Shown: positions 4,878 to 7,214 of the stretch, one piece after another
How the letters are laid out: each line of letters opens with the position of its first letter
How positions within the stretch are numbered: position 1 is the first letter of the stretch
Assembly (NCBI GenBank): GCA_035533375.1
Contig: DATLTV010000070.1
Span: 1-7,214, forward strand
Origin: DATLTV01 sp035533375
Lineage (GTDB): Bacteria > Patescibacteriota > Minisyncoccia > UBA6257 > 2-01-FULL-56-20
DNA length: 7,214 nt
Reading direction: 5' to 3'
Notes under the pieces: generated by a model
What the model saw: only the letters and a program-made list of their open reading frames with translations
Told to the model about the DNA's origin: nothing
The model's database searches: none
Made by a program: the position numbers and the translations under genes

Positions 4878-4947
4878 AGCTTTTAGGTTTTAGCTTATAG
4901 CTGTTAGCGATAATATTTTATCAATTCTAACACCTAACAGCTAACAG
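4877..4947. repeat. Inverted pair of 7-nt tandem repeats between sortase and rnhB
   Basis: Left arm, four units and a partial: TAGCTTT, TAGGTTT, TAGCTTA, TAGCTGT, TAGC (4877-4908). Right arm, three units: CTAACAC, CTAACAG, CTAACAG (4927-4947). AGCTGTTAGC (4899-4908) and GCTAACAGCT (4940-4949) are exact inverted repeats. The arms enclose an A/T-rich centre. The element begins on the last base of the complemented rnhB start codon and ends 4 nt short of the sortase stop codon, so it fills the whole 76-nt spacer. Confidence 0.8.
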
Positions 4948-4953
4948 CTCCCC

Positions 4954-5625
4954 TTAAATATTCGCCACGCTCATGAGCTTCGCCTGCACGACCGTGCGGT
5001 TCGAAGCGGAGCCGACGGGATAGCACGTGATCAGGGTCACCTCGGAATCCGATGGCGTCGTCGCGAGCACCGCGTTCGTATCGGTCGGCGAGAGCGTCTG
5101 TACCGAGAACGCCTGGTAGGTAAACTTTTTTCCACCGCCCGCGATATAAAAAGTGTCCAACGGCTTCAGCTTCGAGAGCAGGGCGAACACATACGCATAT
5201 TGTCCGCGGTACCAGCTCGCGCGCGAACTGTGGCCAAGAAGGATAAGGCGTCCGGTAGTGCCCACGTCCGACGAGCCGGGATAAATTCCCACGCCGTCTT
5301 CGAGGCTCGCGAGAATGCCGCCCGTCGTATTGTCCTGCGGCGCCACGATCGGCGTCGTGATTTCGATCTCGGGTATGATAAGCTCGTAACCGCCGCCAAA
5401 AACGCTCTTCGTGGACGATGCGGTCGCGAGGCGTATCTCGGTTGACGTTTTCACGTCGAGGATCGGGGTGTTTGTCGTAAGATCTGCCGGCGCAAACGGC
5501 GAATGGAGCAGAACATCATACCGCAGGATCGCCCAGTACGCTCCCCCGTTCATCACGAAATACGCCAAAAGAGAACACCCGAAGAAGGCGATGAGAAATA
5601 TGCTGAATTTGCGGTTGGCAGACAT
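4954..5625 (-). CDS. Sortase family transpeptidase (class D/E-like)
   Basis: Membrane-anchored cysteine transpeptidase that cleaves a C-terminal sorting motif in surface proteins and attaches them to the envelope. Of 223 residues, a short basic N-terminus and one membrane span (about 7-25) are followed by a linker and an extracellular sortase domain (about 80-223). The catalytic triad is visible: His132 in LLGHSS, Cys201 in the TLITC motif (197-201), and Arg210 in SNRTVV. Length and layout fit class D/E sortases; I cannot settle the class by eye. It lies 96 nt after the CAP-domain gene in the same direction, and its substrate is not obvious here. The start ATG at 5625 has no Shine-Dalgarno and sits beside a repeat unit. 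Confidence 0.93.
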   Translation of the reverse strand: MSANRKFSIFLIAFFGCSLLAYFVMNGGAYWAILRYDVLLHSPFAPADLTTNTPILDVKTSTEIRLATASSTKSVFGGGYELIIPEIEITTPIVAPQDNTTGGILASLEDGVGIYPGSSDVGTTGRLILLGHSSRASWYRGQYAYVFALLSKLKPLDTFYIAGGGKKFTYQAFSVQTLSPTDTNAVLATTPSDSEVTLITCYPVGSASNRTVVQAKLMSVANI

Positions 5626-5626
5626 T

Positions 5627-5722
5627 TTAGATAACTATTGAGAAAAGTAGATAAAAATGGAGAAAAAAATATTACGTTTTCCAAATTTTCTTTATTTTTC
5701 TCAAATGTTATCTACATTTCTC
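5627..5722. repeat. A/T-rich inverted repeat with about 20-nt tandem units between CAP gene and sortase
   Basis: Plus-strand bases 5640-5667 match the reverse complement of 5695-5722 at 24 of 28 positions. The unit is about 20 nt, TAGATAAC..TTGAGAAAA: copies at 5627-5646 and 5647-5666 (16 of 20 alike), and an inverted copy at 5714-5695 (17 of 20 like the first). The element fills the spacer, starting 2 nt upstream of the sortase start codon and ending on the first base of the CAP gene's complemented stop codon. It is too A/T-rich to be a classical terminator hairpin. Confidence 0.75.
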
Positions 5723-6837
5723 TATTGCTGATAGGTTATTACGATTGCCGCCGAACCGGGATCAATTTTCGCGGTGGAGATCGCTCCCGCACCGAATGCG
5801 ATGACGTACCCGAAGAAAAGCAGGAGGAGGATACTGCGCAAAACGACGTTCGGCACGGCGGCGCTCCGCATGACGACGAACGAAAGCGCGAGAAGGATCA
5901 GGAAAAATGCCGCAATCGATACCAGTTTTATTCCGTTTTGCGGCGTAACGACGACGCTCCTCAGCCATGATGCCGTGGATGGCGCCGGTACGGGCGCCGA
6001 AGCGGCAGACGACACAGCTGGGGCTGATTCCGGAACTGCAGGAATCGATGGCGGCGCGGACGGACCCGATTGGGTTTCGGTGCCAAGGAGCGCGGGCGAT
6101 GAAGTCGATTTTTGCGCTATTACCACGAGCGCGGAAGACGCAACCGCCTGCGGAACGGAAGCGGTCTTTACGGAAACGGTGGTCGGCGCGGGGGCGACAG
6201 CCGTGACGGCAGTTGCTTTCGGCGCCGTTGCCGCAATGGGAGCTATGGCAACTTTCGGCGCTCCGAAATATTGTGCGACGATGATCGTCGAACGTCCCTC
6301 GAAAGTGCCTGACTCCACCGCCGCGCCCATCTGGGTATAAAGCGGGCTCAGGATGTTATCACGATGCGTGGGCGAATTCATAAAAGCATCTTCGGTATCC
6401 TGTGCATCGGGAAAATCGATAGCGAGATTCTCACCGGCGGCGATATACGAATAGCCCGCCCTTGCGAAAAAATTCCACGGCGAAACGCCCGTCGGGGAAA
6501 AATGCGCGAAGTACTGGTTCGCGAACATATCCTGCACTTTTTCCTCCGCCGCAAGATCGAGCTCGCTGTTCGGCGCGAGGAGCGGCATGCCGTTCGCCGC
6601 ACGCGATTGATTCGCAAGATCGATCACGGTCGCCGCATCGAAGTTTGCAAGCGTGGGATTCGCGAGATCGGCGATATTTTTCACGCGCAGATAGGCGGGC
6701 GTGACGATGAGCGCCGCGGCGATTGCGAGTAAAACGAAAAATGCTTCGCGCCCCAAGACGAGCGGAAGCATTTCGTTTTGTTCGGTCGGGAGAAAGAAAT
6801 TCCTTATTGCGTTTGTCATAGCATCCATGCGGTCCAT
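5722..6837 (-). CDS. Membrane-anchored CAP/SCP-like domain protein
   Basis: A 371-residue envelope protein with an extracellular CAP (SCP/PR-1-like) domain of unknown substrate. Layout: cytoplasmic N-terminus 1-30 (includes NFFLPTEQNE), membrane span about 32-50, CAP domain about 68-192, an Ala/Pro/Ser/Thr-rich linker about 195-290, then two more spans at about 304-323 and 332-354 and a short outside tail. CAP hallmarks are His112 in YFAHFSP, Glu136 in AGENLA and His158 in SPTHRDNIL, the usual His/Glu cavity residues. Predicted topology is N-in, C-out. CAP proteins with an N-terminal span are common in Candidate Phyla Radiation genomes; the paired C-terminal spans are less usual. A perfect -10 box lies 7 nt upstream of the ATG, suggesting a leaderless message. 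In-frame ATGs at 6828 and 6819 are alternative starts. Confidence 0.9.
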   Translation of the reverse strand: MDRMDAMTNAIRNFFLPTEQNEMLPLVLGREAFFVLLAIAAALIVTPAYLRVKNIADLANPTLANFDAATVIDLANQSRAANGMPLLAPNSELDLAAEEKVQDMFANQYFAHFSPTGVSPWNFFARAGYSYIAAGENLAIDFPDAQDTEDAFMNSPTHRDNILSPLYTQMGAAVESGTFEGRSTIIVAQYFGAPKVAIAPIAATAPKATAVTAVAPAPTTVSVKTASVPQAVASSALVVIAQKSTSSPALLGTETQSGPSAPPSIPAVPESAPAVSSAASAPVPAPSTASWLRSVVVTPQNGIKLVSIAAFFLILLALSFVVMRSAAVPNVVLRSILLLLFFGYVIAFGAGAISTAKIDPGSAAIVITYQQ

Positions 6838-6843
6838 ATGTTC

Positions 6844-6849
6844 ATTATA
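6844..6849 (-). promoter_or_regulatory. -10 element (TATAAT) of a probable leaderless promoter for the CAP gene
   Basis: TATAAT reads 6849-6844 on the minus strand. Its last base is 7 nt upstream of the A of the ATG at 6837, so transcription would start at or within a base or two of the start codon. The best -35 at 17 nt (TTCGAA, 6872-6867) is weak. It sits in the 42-nt gap after the upstream gene. Confidence 0.55.
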
Positions 6850-6879
6850 GCGCGATAGCGGTACGTTTCGAAGTTTTGG

Positions 6880-7214
6880 TTATACATCATCCGGCCACCA
6901 CGTCTCTTCCATCCTTATCGCCGCAAGCTTCGCCTCAAGTTCTTTCGCAACGCGATCCGGCCGATACTCTCCCCTCACGCCCGCGATTGCGCTCCCGCCC
7001 GCCGTCGCGAGCCTCGCGAACGGCACTGACGGATTCAGGATCTTCAATTTCTTCTCAACGAAAGCGAAGTGGAAAATGATCGAGCCGACAAATCCGAAGA
7101 AAAGGATCCACGGCACGGGATTCTCGGGGCCGGTCGGCACACTTTGAATACCCAAGACCTGCCCGCGCGACGCGATGATCACGGTCGCATAGCCGGTCTG
7201 CTGCGTTCCCTGGG
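6880..7214 (-). CDS. Unrecognised single-span membrane protein, C-terminal part (5' end outside window)
   Basis: The frame is open from the window edge to the TAA at 6880-6882, about 110 codons. It most likely belongs to a longer protein, since QGTQQTGYATVIIASRG continues naturally past the edge; a GTG at 7182 could give a 100-residue protein but I think this less likely. Visible parts: a beta-like outer stretch (GYATVIIASRGQVLGIQSV), then PTGPENPVP, one membrane span (WILFFGFVGSIIFHFAFV), a basic stop (EKKLK), and a cytoplasmic tail of about 60 residues with a charged helix (RPDRVAKELEAKLAAIRME) ending WWPDDV. The family is not recognised. Being just upstream of the CAP and sortase genes suggests an envelope role. 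Confidence 0.65.
   Translation of the reverse strand, partial: QGTQQTGYATVIIASRGQVLGIQSVPTGPENPVPWILFFGFVGSIIFHFAFVEKKLKILNPSVPFARLATAGGSAIAGVRGEYRPDRVAKELEAKLAAIRMEETWWPDDV

Noticed and set aside
5640..5722. Rho-independent terminator after the CAP gene
   Set aside because: The stem is almost all A/T with a 27-nt loop and has related tandem copies nearby; it fits a repeat better than a terminator.
5774..6340. Plus-strand frame of 188 codons opposite the CAP gene
   Set aside because: Its Ala/Gly/Thr-rich text is the antisense of the CAP protein's Ala/Pro/Ser/Thr linker; there is no start context or family resemblance.
7100..7130. LPxTG sorting motif at VPTGP
   Set aside because: The order is V-P-T-G without the residue between P and T, and about 60 residues follow the membrane span instead of a short basic tail.

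Overview
The window reads as chromosomal DNA from a Candidate Phyla Radiation (Patescibacteria) bacterium, most likely of the Parcubacteria type. This rests on small genes packed on one strand, a very short SMC, almost no Shine-Dalgarno sequences, a membrane-anchored CAP-domain protein next to a sortase, and a ribosomal/RNA-processing cluster with no lipid-synthesis genes. The taxonomic call is inference; no marker gene settles it.

Every supported gene lies on the minus strand, so transcription runs from base 7214 toward base 1. In that order: the 3' part of an unrecognised single-span membrane protein (7214-6880); a CAP/SCP-like membrane protein (6837-5722); a sortase (5625-4954); ribonuclease HII, rnhB (4877-4251); ribosomal protein L32, rpmF (4180-4028); a small acidic hypothetical (3982-3764); nusB (3730-3284); an 84-residue Cys/His hypothetical (3278-3024); ribonuclease III, rnc (3033-2350); and smc (2135 to beyond base 1, its last residues cut off). 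The first part is an envelope module. The second is an information-processing cluster with a strong sigma70-like promoter (4268-4240) whose -35 box lies in the last codons of rnhB. smc has its own -10 box upstream.

The rpmF...rnc-smc order resembles the common bacterial rpmF-plsX-fab-acpP-rnc-smc cluster with the fatty-acid and phospholipid genes missing and nusB plus two small genes in their place. This fits an organism that does not make its own fatty acids.

The most unusual content is repeats. Three spacers hold short-period tandem repeats set as inverted pairs: 8-nt units at 2141-2186 and 2322-2361 (with a third array at 4200-4221), 7-nt units at 4877-4947, and about 20-nt units at 5627-5722. 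A different, palindromic element occurs once in the smc leader (2196-2230) and once in frame inside rnhB (4749-4781), where it encodes exactly 11 extra residues. rnhB also carries an inverted repeat on either side of its third catalytic aspartate codon, and the 84-residue gene contains a perfect 28-nt palindrome. Together these suggest a compact genome whose repeats have entered coding sequence in frame. The second notable item is the SMC itself, which lacks a recognisable hinge and has a roughly 77-residue helical stretch in its place.
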